From NCBI RefSeq assembly GCF_033439725.1, contig NW_026944384.1, forward strand, positions 2,728,001 to 2,792,000: DNA of 64,000 nt, in the 5' to 3' direction. Position numbers and translations under genes: made by a program. The notes beneath the pieces are model-generated. The model had not been told where the DNA came from. It did no database searches and saw only the letters and a program-made list of their open reading frames with translations. The stretch is from Neurospora tetraspora (Eukaryota; Ascomycota; Sordariomycetes; Sordariales; Sordariaceae). Shown here one piece after another: positions 34,014 through 45,840 of the stretch (positions within the stretch are counted from its first letter, which is position 1; each line of letters begins with the position of its first letter).

Positions 34014-34760
34014 AAATGGAAAGTCACATGACAAATGAAGAGAACAGGAATAAATTGTCAAATGGGGGGTTCAAACAATGACATTTAATATCGCGTGTTT
34101 GTGAAATGCAGAGAGGAGTGAGAGGCTGGATGCACTACCTACCAGCTGTGTAACGTTTTAGCGCTATGGTAGGGATTGGGGGTCCCTTTTTATAGGGTGA
34201 TAATGGCCTGTGCACAATTGCAAATTTCGCTGCAAGACTCGGCTCCGAACTGCATTTTATCGTTGGAAAATAAAGGATTTAAAACTTGGAAACATCAGAA
34301 CACTTTATCAACTAATATTCTGCTCTAATGCATCCTGTGCTCAATACAGCACGCAATTGGCTTTAGGGGCCATCCACTTCCCCAGTGCCGGCCCGAACAA
34401 CCCCACTACTTCCGGGGCCCGGCGGGGACTGGTGGATCCCGGCCGGGTCTCGGCCGTTTAAAGGTGTCTAAGCTCGGGGCCAATTCCCCCGAGTTCATTG
34501 TCTCTTCTTAATTGTGTCTCATGTCACAAGTTTTGACCGAGTGTTGATCATCGACCTCAGTCTTGTTTTGCTTTTTTAAGACCCCGATACCCAATGTTTT
34601 TAAACCCAGGCTGCATGTCTTGATCTTTCTGCTTTGCATCCCAAGTCCCCTCCTTCCTTCCCCTCCCATCTGCACCGTCACCACCACAACCACCAATCAT
34701 TATCGTCAACACCATCACCATTACCATCTCCGTTACTTCCACAACTACTTACTATTCAAA
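34014..34760. other. Intergenic region and oxidase leader
   Basis: About 0.75 kb. The left part should be the DUF4202 3' UTR. A GC-rich patch with CCCCGGG-like inverted stretches is at 34385-34460. Bases 34620-34760 are an extremely pyrimidine-rich leader (CCACCACAACCACC, CACCATCACC) directly before the ATG, common in highly expressed fungal genes. Confidence 0.5.
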
Positions 34761-36045
34761 ATGACCATCCCTCCAACAACAACAACCACCCCCTCCTCCA
34801 CTCAAAACCCTCACCACCCGCCCTCCCAACCCCCCCTCCACACCCTCCTCTCAACCCACGACTTCCTCTCCGCCGCCTCCCTCTCCTTCCCCCCCAAAAC
34901 CCACGCCTTCGTCACCTCCGCCGCCACCGACCTTGTTACCCACCGCTCCAACTCGCACACTTACTCCCTCATAACCCTGCGGCCCCGCATCCTCCGCGAC
35001 GTTTCTCAGGTTTCCATCCGCACCACCATCCTCGGGCACCCGGTCTCCTCGCCCATCTTCGCCGCCGCGACCTCCTTGGGCATCACCGTCCACCCCGAGG
35101 GCGAAAAGGAGATTGGAAGGGCTTGCAAAAGACTGGGGGTGGGAATGACGGTTAGTACCAGTGCTAGTTTTTCGATACAAGAAATTGCGGGGGTTGTGAG
35201 GGAGACGAAGACGGACGGGGAAGATGGACAAAAAGAGATTCCGTTGTGGTTTCAGCTTTATGTGGATAAAGACCGGAGCAAATCGGAGCGGTTGCTAAGG
35301 CAGGCTTGTGAAGCGGGGGTGAAAGCTGTGTTTTTGACTGTTGACGCGCCGGTGCCGGGGAAGAGGGAGGCTGATGAGAGGATTTCCGCGAGCGAAGCGG
35401 TCGGTTTATCGGCAGGGGTGGTGCCGATGACGGGGGAGAAGGCGGAGAATGATAAGTCTGGAGGCGGACTGGGGAGGATCACGGGGAAATTTGTGGATGC
35501 GAGTGTCCAGTGGGGGGATATTGCTTGGTTGAGGAAGTGTTTGCCGGAGGAGGTCAAGGTTGTGCTAAAGGGGGTGCAGACGGCTGCGGATGCGGTCAGG
35601 GCGATGGAGGCGGGCGTGGAGGGGATCGTGGTGTCGAACCATGGGGGGAGGAGCTTGGATACGGCGCCGGCGACGATTTTGGTTTTGTTGGAGCTGCAGA
35701 GGTGTTGTCCGGAGGTTTTTGACAGGATGGAGGTGCTGATCGATGGAGGGGTGAATGCGCGGGACGGATGTGTTCAAGGCATTGTGTTTGGGGGCAAGTG
35801 GCGTGGGGATTGGGAGGGGGATCTTGTATGGGCTTGGATATGGGGAGGAAGGGGTGAGGAGGTATGTGGCGATATTGAATGATGAACTGGAGACGACGAT
35901 GAAAATGTGTGGGATTACGAGTCTCGATCAGGTGCATCCGGGACTGCTTAATACGAGGGCGGCTGATCACTTGGTGCCGGAGACGGTCGAGGAGGAACAT
36001 CCGTATGCGAAATGGAGGCCGTCGATGAGGAAGAAGGCGGCATAA
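34761..36045 (+). pseudogene. FMN-dependent 2-hydroxyacid oxidase (glycolate/lactate oxidase type), frameshifted
   Basis: Members oxidise L-2-hydroxyacids such as lactate or glycolate with FMN. The first frame runs from the ATG at 34761. It contains SPIFAAATSLGITVHPEGE (FMN site), STSASFSIQEIA, WFQLYVDKDR, VFLTVDAPVPGKREAD, the FMN lysine in VVLKGVQTAADA (about residue 269) and the catalytic histidine in SNHGGRSLDTAPA (about residue 294). After IDGGV (V331) it loses homology. The homologous sequence resumes in the +1 frame at 35755 with RGTDVFKALCLGASGVGIGRGILYGLGYGEEG and stays open to the stop at 36043-36045. One extra A at 35754 (GTGAATG) explains the break. Without it the product would be 427 aa. 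Either a young pseudogene, a strain variant or a sequencing error; no splice sites fit. Substrate is unknown. Confidence 0.88.
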
Positions 36046-36339
36046 ATGATGTCGAGGAAACCCTGAGGCCGAATTCTGGATAACGTTCTCGAGGGCATGC
36101 TCTGTTCACCCAAAAGATCCAGCAATCGGCAGTGTCAAAAAGACGTCACATCATTCGTGACCGGAACTATTATGATCTCAAAGCTCCATCCGCATTTGTT
36201 TACATTGTCTCAGGGGCTAGTTAGCTCCAACCTGCCCGCCTTCATTGGATGATGGTGGCATTCCCAACTCCACTCCCCTCCCCTTTGGTCAGGGTTTCAG
36301 CGCTAATAAGCTAGTTCCATACGACAAACCAGTATCGAT

Positions 36340-36420
36340 GGTTGCGTGGCCCAGTGGTTAAGGCATCTGCTTTACAAACGATAACGCAGAGGATCGCAGG
36401 TTCGAGCCCTGCCGCGATCA
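36340..36420 (+). tRNA. tRNA-Val (anticodon TAC) with 8-nt intron
   Basis: A full cloverleaf. Acceptor stem GGTTGCG/CGCGATC (two G-U pairs) with discriminator A at 36420. D arm GCC..GGC. Anticodon stem TCTGC/GCAGA with anticodon TAC at 36373-36375. T arm GCAGG-TTCGAGC-CCTGC. An 8-nt intron (AACGATAA, 36377-36384) interrupts the loop after position 37, the standard site for eukaryotic nuclear tRNA introns. A T-rich run follows at once. Confidence 0.92.
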
Positions 36421-36430
36421 TTTCTTTTTT
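36421..36430 (+). terminator. RNA polymerase III terminator
   Basis: TTTCTTTTTT starts directly after the tRNA discriminator base and includes a run of six T, which terminates Pol III. Confidence 0.85.
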
Positions 36431-37029
36431 GCATTTTTAAAATCTTTCCGTTATTGCTATTTCTCGCCCCTTTATTAACTAACTTCTATTGTTGGGTTTT
36501 TGCGGTTTACGCGATCGATACGCATCAAATTGTCCTGTGTGAATCTTGCCATTTTTTTTCATTTTTTTTTGTGCATTTGATTGCTCTCTAGATTGCAGGT
36601 GTCGACACACTTTCTTTCCCTACACCGGGCAGAAAGTCCACCGACATTGCAACAACGCAGCATTTGTGAATTCTTTCGGCAGGGTTTCTGACTCTTATAC
36701 ATCTTTGATTCAGCTAATGTAATGTAATACAATACATAACTTTTGAGTGTTTCCACGCTTTACGCAAGATCAAACAAACCATTCGAACACCACCAACACA
36801 CGCTCTCCTTCACACAGGCGTGACATGTTGACTGACTCCTTTCATCATGACCTTCGAATCCCTGGTCGCCCAAGGTTTGCCAGCTTCTAAACTTTTCGCA
36901 ACTCCCAAAAACAAAGCGCACAATGCAAATCGAAATTCTCAATTCACGAACCTGCGTCTACAAACGATTCGCATTCCACCGTTCTCAGTCCCCATCCTCC
37001 GGGACCATCTGTCTTGGACGTTGAGGATA
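36431..37029. other. Intergenic region between the tRNA and the MED5 3' end
   Basis: About 0.6 kb, T-rich next to the tRNA (for example 36550-36570), then the probable MED5 3' UTR on the minus strand. No further gene is seen. A plus-strand frame from 36847 only mirrors the MED5 C-terminal repeats. Confidence 0.5.
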
Positions 37030-40000
37030 CTACCCCAAGTCCATCGTATCCCAGTTCCCGAAATCCGTTGTAAAGTCCCCCGTCCCCAATCCGCTAAAGA
37101 TATCATCGCCACTCAAGTCTCCTCCCGCACCACCGCTGCCGCTGCCTCCACCGCCAGCACCGCCAGCACCTCCTGCTCCATTCCCGGCCGCACCAGCACC
37201 TCCTCCTGCACCACCGCCACTCTGAGCACCCGCTCCAACACCGCCTCCCACCCCTCCAGTGCTCGTATTAACCGTCAACCCACCCATACCACCCATACCC
37301 ATATCACCCATCCCACTCAAATCCATCCCACCCGCTCCCCCGACATCCAACCCACCCATGCCAGCAGCATCCAGACTCATTGCATCCACCGAATGGTGAT
37401 GATCACCACTCGACACTGCAACCGCCGCAGCATTCATGATCGAATCACCCATGGCATCCCCAGCCACCACACCCAACGCGCTCAGCTCCGGCTGCAGCAT
37501 CGTCTGCTGATGATGATGATGATGCTGCGCGGGCGGCGGAGGCGGCGGAGGGAGGGCCATCTGCGCCTCGACGCGGCGATGCAACCTGACGACCGTTTCG
37601 GCCATTAAGGGGTCCGATTTCTGGATTTTCTTAAACTCTTCCGCTTCGAATTTGAGGGCTTCGCGGAGGGTGATTCTCCGCTGGCGTTTGAGGACGGGGT
37701 GGTTATTTGAATCCCCTCCACCTCTGGTAGAGGGGTCGTCGTCCATTACGGGGGTGTTGTGGACGTCGGGAGCGCAGATGATGGCGGTGACGACGTCGTA
37801 GGCGACGGGGCCGTTGCCGGCTTCTGTTTGCGCTTTCAGCTCCTCAAGCAAGGCGGAAAGGAGACGCCTTGCGCCGCAGATCTGGAGGGCGACGAGGACC
37901 TGGCGGTGGGTGTAAGTGGTGGGCACGCCGTTGCCGGGGGAGTGTTGAGCCCATTGGACCAGGTTTTGGACGGCGTGGCGGATGGCGCCGTAGAGACCCC
38001 CGACGGACCCGGACCCGTTGTGGTGCGTGCCGGTCCAGTTTTCCAGCTCGCTATGATCGGCGCCACCGGTGCGGCCGGACACGGCCAGGTTCTCTTTGAG
38101 AGCGCGCAAGAGGGGCTCGACCTCTTGTGAGGCGGGAACTTGACGCTGATAGGAGCGGAGTGAGAGTTCCAGGGGCTTGGCGACGATGTTCAGGACCGAT
38201 GAGAGCATGGTAGATGCTTCATTAGAGATCGAGTTAGGACGCAGAATGAGCTGAAGAATCTTGATGACCGCTCCTTGACCGGCTTGCTTATCGGTTCGCA
38301 GATTGTTTGCAAGGAACAAGAGTGCTGGCACTAGTGAGGGCAATAATAGGGTATCCAAGAGATCTAAGAGGCAGTTAGCGACAAGGCCATGATAATTGTG
38401 ATAAGAAAGTTTATACTCACATTCTAGACCACTCCTTAACAGGTAATCATTCAAGCAGCCTGTACTCAAAGCCATAACGATCTGATCAAAAAGCGTCGGC
38501 ATGAGTAGATAGAAGTCCTGCGGAGGACACGACGACATAAGATCGTCTCCTAAGCCACCAGCCTCCGAGTCAAATAGCCCATGTACCCAACCATTCAGGT
38601 GCGACTTTTCCTGGTCGCTGAGCTCGTCTAAAGGCCGACTCAACGAGCCCCTTCCTAGCAGCTTTCCCACGAACGAATCCGGAGACCGGATGGCCAAGTC
38701 AGTGGGTGTCAAACTGTAGCGGTGCACAAAGGCCAGTAGTAGAAGCAATATAGACCCAAATTCCTCGTATACAGGCTGATATTCGCCCTGATCCTCGTCG
38801 TACCCACCCCAGTTGTCCAAGAGCTCGCACAGAGGATGAAGGATTTTGTATGGTTTGTCGAAGAGCAGTAGAATATCCAAAGATGACGGTTTGCTGGCCA
38901 GCTGACTGCACAATTGCTTGAGAGTCATGGTCTCCTTGTTGCGGCAGAGTGTACCAATCACCTATGATTATCATGTTAGCAGCCATCACTCGCAGGCTTC
39001 CGTTATATGACTGAATGCCGACCAACCTCAACAATAGCTTGCGCGGCAGCGCCCACGTTTCCATTCATGTTATCCAATTCCCCGATAAGCCTCTGACTTC
39101 TCTCGGAATCTTCCAAACATGCCTGAACAAGCGTTTCTTTCACGTACCGGCCCTCGTCCGGCAGTGTTTGATACGTAATCTCGCCCAACAAGGTCTCAAT
39201 GGCCGACGAAGACAACAGCCCGTGCAACTGGCAGGCAAAGCAAAAGTCTTGTCGTACAGAGTCCTGAAAGGAGCTGCTCGTGTTCGACATGTCAAACATA
39301 TTGGACAATGTCGGGAACACATTGGTGTCAACCTGACCCAGCGCCTGGGATATGCAGAACTCTGCGTCGAAAGGATACATATGTGTAGAGGAAGCGGCAA
39401 AGTTACCCAATATTAGGGGAACCTTGTTGACGACGTATGATTTGAGCAAGTGTCCGGTTTTTGATCCTTCGTACCTAAAGACGGCGTTCGCCAAGACATC
39501 GAAGGATGCTAGGATAAGGTGTATTGCTGTTGTTTGTAAGTCACCCTGAGCCTTTTGTCAGCACGGTCACAGATCACGTTGGACTTTGAGCGAGAGGACA
39601 AACCTGGTATCTGTTGTGTAGGTAGGTGTAAAGAGAATGGTCATCGATCAAAGGTCGTCCCACAAGCTATATAGCCGTCAGCATCTTGGGTCCCCCATCC
39701 ACTCCAAATCAGCATAGCTGGCCGACGAACATACCGCAGCATTGATATAAATGTACAGACCAGCGCGAGAGTTAACTAGGGGCATGTCGGGTATTTGCCA
39801 TGTGTCCAGCCCGATCATGTTATCCATGTAGCTATGCATCTCCGCTACCGCAGCGTCCTTCAGGTCAGAAGACTCTTCCCCGGCCAGTGCCTGCCCTCGG
39901 CTGAACTCTAACTTCTCCGCAATTCCAGAGGTATTTGGATTCTGAAGGATATAGGGTATAAGCTGGTCGATAGAGCTCGCTAATCGTTTGCGATGGCCTG

Positions 40001-40753
40001 GTGAGAAGAAAGTCATTAGCCAAGTGCTCGGTTCACAGACATAGAAGAAGCGTTACCTTTAGCCTCGGGCCGGCTGAAGGCAGAAACCACCCGTTGGTTT
40101 CCCAAAAAGTTGACCAAAAGCAAACTGAAAGCCTGAAGAGAGGTTTCCATGTCCTGCTTGGTCCGCATGTCCTGAATAGTGCCGAACGTATCTCGTGAAA
40201 AGGCGGCGATGACGTCGATGAAGAGCGTTATCCACTTGCTCAGGTTCGTGGCCATCTCGTAGGCGTCAGAGGCATGCCTGATGCCTTGACCATGTGTAAT
40301 AACCTTGGAGAGCCGCAGAAAGATTATCTCCTCGTCGTTGTATGAGTTCTGCCAGAACACCCTCTTCGGTTTCTTGTCTCCTTTTTGGTCTTTATTGGCC
40401 GTCGCGGCGTCGTTTGTGGTGCCTGCATCATGTTCACTCTGAATCTTGGCCTGCGATGTCGAGTAGTGGTGTAGAACTTTCAGGACGGACTGGGGATTGA
40501 CGAGCTTCTGGTTGAGGAGGATGGTGAGATATTGTAGTCGGCGGGGGTCGAGAGAATAGGAAGACTGCTTCGTCGGCTTGAGGAGGAGGTTGGCAATAAT
40601 GATGGGAGGCAATGGATAGAAGTCCGCGTTAAGGATGGGCACGAATCTCGCGAAGTCGCTTGGGTCTAGTCGTTTGGCTTCGGCGCGCGCCAGGAACTTG
40701 GTCCATTGTCCCACGGCCGCCGACAAGCCTGCCGTCGCTGGACCTCCGGGCAT
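37030..40753 (-). CDS. med5: Mediator complex subunit 5 (MED5/NUT1)
   Basis: A tail-module subunit of Mediator, linking activators to RNA polymerase II in the nucleus. Six exons: 40057-40753, 39735-39997, 39604-39666, 39027-39545, 38421-38961 and 37030-38363. All phases agree and total 1,138 aa. Introns are 57-69 nt with GTAACG, GTATGT, GTTTGT, GTTGGT and GTGAGT donors. Family features are the WTKFLARAEAKRLDPSDFARF start, FYPLPPIIIANLLLKP, the DEEIIFLRLSKVI segment, GRPLIDDHSLYTYLHNRYQ (the whole 21-codon third exon), GDLQTTAIHLILASFDVLANAVFR and NKVPLILGNFA. The C-terminus is a Gly/Ala/Met-rich tract ending in acidic-aromatic FSGLGTGDFTTDFGNWDTMDLG. A His run and a Pro run (about residues 955-975) precede it. 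Length is normal for filamentous fungi. Confidence 0.88.
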
Positions 40754-42028
40754 GGTCGGGGCATTCGAGACCGGTTTTGTCGACGGTAGTGATAGTAGGT
40801 GATAGACGGGAGTAGCAAAAATCGGGCGCGTACTATATCGGGGCTGGGGTCATTTTAAATGTGGTGGTATTGGTAGCTGACGTTGTTGCGTCGCGACCAA
40901 TGTCCGATGATGCGCTTGTCAGGGTCAGCTTTCGAGCATGTGGTTGACGCAGCTGTTGGTCCCGCCCCTTCCACTTCACTTGAACAGCAACAAGTTTCCA
41001 GATGACCGACAGGGGCGCTTCGTTGGGGCTTTGGTTCCAGATGCGTTCGGCCGTTGTGATCCGCCTATGGGCGCGTTGGCTCAAATCTGGAAAATGTGTT
41101 GGATCGGTTGATGATATTCGTAGTGTAGTATACTGCTGCCGTACACTGTAAAGCGTTCGAGTCCGAATCTTATATTTCGACTGCTGCGTCGCCGTATCTG
41201 GGTGGCCTAATTTTTGCTGCGCAAAAGATGAAGTTGAAGTGTGAAGCAGGGCAGTCAGATTGCACCACAGCGCGACCCGTCTGCAGCGAACTGATGTGGA
41301 AGTGCTGTAAGGTATCGTACCCGGGCAAACACCAGGCGAACCCGACCTTACCTATCGCCGTAGGTCGGCACGAGCCGAAGACCCACAAAGCAATTAAAGT
41401 GGGGATAAGACTCAAAGCTTGGGCCATTTGAAGTTCTGACGGAAGCTGTCTCCGTCTTCGGCACTCCGGTCTTGTACTGTACATCCCTCTTCACAGTATC
41501 AAAAGTCTCGTGGACGTACCGCCACTACCGGCCGATATTCGTACGGTATATACACACGGAGACACTGGAACATTGACAGTTGAGGTCTTGTTCCCTGCCC
41601 ATGCTCTTTCGATATTTGCAGTTGATATTAAGGGTCCTGTGCTAGGTTGGGGAAGCATGGAGTTGATACGAGGAGTCGCTCTGATGCAGTAACTAATCAC
41701 GATTTCCATGGGAGAGCCGGGAATATGTCATCATCTTTTCATTCAAATTCCGGTACTTTTTTTTTCCCGTGTACTACCCGATTGTTTGGAGGTCGACTTG
41801 AGGTTGACGCTCTGACCTGTCCAGATAGCACATTCATCCTTTTTCTGATAGCTACTTGTATGATACAGAGCCATCCATAACCGTATAGTAACATGCTCAA
41901 ACATGGCCCGTAGGAAAGCTGTACAATGGAATGCCAACACTCAACAGAGAGAAGACTCATATCCAACCCATGAACTTTTCCTTGTCCGTTCCCAATTCGC
42001 CTTACAAAACCTCCTGGGATGAATCCTC
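40754..42028. other. Intergenic region upstream of MED5
   Basis: About 1.3 kb. Bases 40754-41100 should hold the MED5 promoter, and the right end the 3' UTR of the next minus-strand gene. Frames of up to about 100 codons occur on both strands without recognisable domains. No RNA gene is seen. Confidence 0.5.
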
Positions 42029-42799
42029 TTAGTCACCTTCCCTTTTGATACCCTGCATCCGTCCTCCATTGGCGTTGCCGTTTGCTTGTTGCACATCCGG
42101 TGCGCGTGGTCCCAACATCCAGTCCTGCATCGCCAACCATTCGCTCCAGCTTCTCTCAGCCAGAACAATCTCTCTTTCGGTCGCATCGCGCAAAGGTTTC
42201 AAAAACGGTATGGACTCTTCCTCGTTCATGTCGTAAGCCGCCTTGACCTTGAGCCAGTTGGAGCTCTTGGCCGCAAAGAGGTAGTTCCGTCGCTCGTTCT
42301 CGTGTAGTGGCCCGATACCAGCCTCCCAGTCGTCGCCGAAAAAGCCGTGCAAAACTCCGGGAAAGTCATATCCCGTAGCCACCAGACGGCGGATATAGGG
42401 GATCAAGTTGACACTTGCATACGACTGAAGACCGTAGCCCCCGACGGGTGCCTTTCCCCCTGCTCCCCGGACACAAGACGCCTCTAGTTCCGGTGGTGGG
42501 CGGACTGTCTGTGAAGATAGCACCGGGTTGGGCTTCTGGAAAGGTAGTCGGATGTTGATGAATCCGGCAAGAGCCTGCACGGGGCCATGGTACTGGGCGT
42601 GGTCCAGGAAGTATCGCATGCAGGACATGAAATAGGGGTGCCACTCGAGAATGTCGAACTGGGATTGGGCATCCGCAAAGGACTGCGCGGGCGTGTTAAC
42701 AACTTTCGGGCGAGCGTTGGAAGCCGGTCGCGGGAAGGAGAAAACACCATGTACCTGTGCGTGACAAAAAGCCGGCCCGCCTGGTTGAGGGAAAGCCAT
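42029..42799 (-). CDS. Conserved fungal protein of unknown function
   Basis: A 256-aa single-exon protein starting MAFPQPGGPAFCHAQVHG at the ATG at 42799; a longer in-frame start is less likely. Conserved-looking blocks are FDILEWHPYFMSCMRYFLDHAQYHGPVQALAGFINIRLPF, then PYIRRLVATGYDFPGVLHGFFGDDWEAGIGPLHENERRNYLFAAKS, then a long charged helix ending WSEWLAMQDWMLGPRAPD. I recall this arrangement from uncharacterised ascomycete proteins but know no function. It is rich in Trp, Tyr and His with no membrane span or signal peptide, so probably a soluble intracellular protein. Confidence 0.75.
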   Translation of the reverse strand: MAFPQPGGPAFCHAQVHGVFSFPRPASNARPKVVNTPAQSFADAQSQFDILEWHPYFMSCMRYFLDHAQYHGPVQALAGFINIRLPFQKPNPVLSSQTVRPPPELEASCVRGAGGKAPVGGYGLQSYASVNLIPYIRRLVATGYDFPGVLHGFFGDDWEAGIGPLHENERRNYLFAAKSSNWLKVKAAYDMNEEESIPFLKPLRDATEREIVLAERSWSEWLAMQDWMLGPRAPDVQQANGNANGGRMQGIKREGD

Positions 42800-43849
42800 G
42801 GTTGGCAACGGTGATTGTCGGTGGATTAGGTGAGGGCGGGGTTGACCGAGGTATGAATGCGTCAACGAGAAGCGGTATGACAACGCAAACGGCTTGCTTG
42901 TTATGTTGGTGATGATGTTTTATCGTCTCGTCTTGGTGTAGGCGTCAAGTTGACTAATATTTAACACGAACTGGCTGGGAATGTTGTTTGATCAATATCG
43001 ACCTCCGTATATAGTTCACACTGACAACAGATGGTATGATATGAAGGAGCTTGTGAAGGGGCAGGTCGTCTTGGTAGAGGATGAGGGGAATAACGGGACG
43101 GAAGTTTAAGCTTTCTGAAGCGGGAACTAAGATGTTATATAGCCCCGGATGGAGTAGATGCGGACCTGGACCATTGAATCCTTGATCAACCTCGGGAAGA
43201 TTTCTCAACCGCATACCCACTCGGCCGCTGTAGGAGGTCCCCAAGCCGCATGATGTGCATGTACCATCATGGGGGTAGAATGATAGAAAACCTGTCTGGA
43301 CTGCGTACCAGAAGAACAACAAAACAGGGGTTGAGGAAAGACGTCCCGTTCAGGGCACTAAAACAACGAGGAGCACCGGGTGTAGGCGACGGAGTGACGG
43401 CGGGAGTCAGTGTGTACTATGACTGTACCCATCTCCGTCTCCATCGCAAGCAAGGTTGAGGTGCGCTCGGGGAAGGAGGGAAAAAAAGAAAAGATCCACA
43501 GTACTTTCGGGGGGATACTATTTTTGCGAGAGGATGGGCAATTGCAAAGGCCGAAGTGATGTGCATGATGGGATTGAAGTCGGGCATGGGTGGGAGATCT
43601 GAAGACGGGTCTCGTCGCCGTCATCGCGGGGGAGATCAAAAACGCCAATCACGAAGCAGTGCCGGGCTCGGAAGATATGTACCTGGTAGTCTGGACAGTG
43701 TCTGGATAGCCAGTGTGAGACGGGGCATGGATGCCTCCGAGACCTGATTGATGAAGCAAGCGCGATGCCCTGTGCGAATCTAAGGCGGATGCATCATGGG
43801 ATGGCATGTCGAGCGCTTCTTTTCCACTCCGAGTCCGCGTTGCCTCCCC

Positions 43850-43879
43850 GGGTGGTGGTGGGTGGTGGTGGGTGGTGGT
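43850..43879 (+). repeat. G-rich 10-bp tandem repeat x 3
   Basis: Three exact copies of GGGTGGTGGT. The G spacing could support a G-quadruplex on the plus strand. Confidence 0.8.
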
Positions 43880-45813
43880 CTGGACAATCTGGAATCTGGA
43901 TGTCGAGCTTTTGCTGTGAAGTCAAACGCGGAGCGCCGCGAGGAACAGAAACACCTGCGGGACGTCGGGAGGAGTAGTGGAGAGCCCTAGAGAGCCGTCG
44001 ACACTCTTGAGAGGCTTACAGGGGTTGTGGCGACAAGGATAGGCCATCTTTGTTTACGGTAGCCGACTGCAAGGAGGGCGAGCGAGCCGTGGTTCTCATA
44101 ACCCGTCGGGCAGTGCCTGCTCCCGCAAGAGTCCCGCAAGAGTCCCGCTTCCACTTGAGAAGATGAGGTGGGAATGGGGTTATGGAGGCGACAGCATGGG
44201 TCCGGTACCTCTATGCAAGGCACCACAGCCGGACCACCTGAGCTCTGAAACCATCCTGGTTCTGTTGCCCTGTCGTGACTGATGAATGGATGGCAAAGAG
44301 GTGCGAGGCTCGCTCTACGAGTTGCTTGTTTGTTTGTCCATGTCTGTGATGGAAAGGGTCTAAGCGAGGTTGAGAAATTGGATTTGCCAGTGATGCTAGG
44401 ATCGACGACGGGACGGGGACTTGCTCGGTGAGGCTGCAACATCTTGATAGACCCTACACAGTGATGCTGTGTGTGCGATGTGATATGGCTTGATGAAGCT
44501 TCGGGTGAGGCGCAAACCAGAGACCTCGCAAGAGACCTTACAGACCTCACACCGTCCTCTCCCTTCAACTTTTCCAAGGGTCCTCCAGGTCTCTGCTGCG
44601 ATCCATATGCGATGCGATGCAATGTGCTGCTTACCAGGTGCGGTATCTGACGTTGGAACTTGGGTTGATGCGCCAGGGGGTTTTCTGCAGGAGTGAGAGA
44701 TGGGGGATGGCGTCCACCTTGTACCTACCGATCGATGGGAAGGGAAAAGCAACAAATTCATGTCATGGACGCGATGCTTGGTATCGAGAAAACGCCATGA
44801 CATCGAAGAGTGAGTGGGTTGTGTGTTGGAGTTGATGGGCGCAGTCTCAGCTTTCTTGGTACGGGCTTACAGCGATGAAAGTACCATGTCGGGCAACTGT
44901 AGAGGTAGATAACAGAGCCACATATCGGCTGGAAGACGCAGCTTGGTGACCCTGAAACTTGACTTTGTTGTAGCTCTTGTTGTTGTGTATTGTTGAAGCG
45001 AGTGAGTTTGGCTTCGTTCTTTTGCTTCAGTTGGTGCCCGTACGAGTTGCACTCCCAGAAGGGAAGTTACATGCTATGGCGGGGGGCAGGCGAGGATATG
45101 CACATCATTTCCAACTCACCCAAACAGCCTAGCGTGGTGGAGATTCCCCTCAGCACCCCACCATCACTGGCGCACATGGTCCGTGCCTTGTCTAAAGCGA
45201 TAAGCTAGTTGTGTCGTCGTCTGGACTTCAACCGTCACGGTAAGGTGGAACAACGACATATTCTCTCCGCATGATTGGACATGGGGTTGGATGGTCTTGA
45301 TTGTTCTCCTGGCAATGATGGGAAAGGTATCAATTTCTCAGCTGCTACGGCCGGTGATCACTAGACATTGTAGCTTGGCTTCAGCTGGCTTAGTATCATT
45401 AGTATGGGAGGGAGGGAGCTTCGATGTGACGAGCGGCGCCCTTGGATGGCCTATCGAAACTTTCAAGGGCAATGTGTTGGGGTTCCTCTGCGTTCATAAG
45501 TCAAACTATTGTGGTTGATTTAAGCGATAGGCTATAGCACTTCTTTGGTGAGTGGCCCAAGAAAAGCTGCGGCCTTGACTTCCCTGGTTGGAAGTTCATA
45601 TGCTGTCATAGAGACATCCAAGACTGTAAAGGTAAGATATCCACTGGACCATATGTTAGGCCGCATCGGGGACCTACTTCGTGGAGTAATCGTGATATTA
45701 ACCTAGCCGCCAGTACCTTCTTCGCTTACTTGATGGAAATGTAGCATTGGTCGGTCCGAGGAGCTCAAGCTCTCGCCGCTCACTAGTCCAGGCCGCCCGG
45801 AAGAGCCTCCGTC

Positions 45814-45840
45814 CGTTGACGGCATTGAATTCCGTCAACG
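45814..45840. repeat. Perfect 9-bp inverted repeat (hairpin)
   Basis: CGTTGACGG and CCGTCAACG flank a 9-base loop. It is not followed by a T run, so it is not an obvious Pol III terminator. It could be a binding site or part of a structured RNA. Confidence 0.6.

Noticed and set aside
35510-36000. Other overlapping frames in the oxidase 3' half on both strands
   Set aside because: Only the two plus-strand frames described for the oxidase carry family motifs; the others are shadows.
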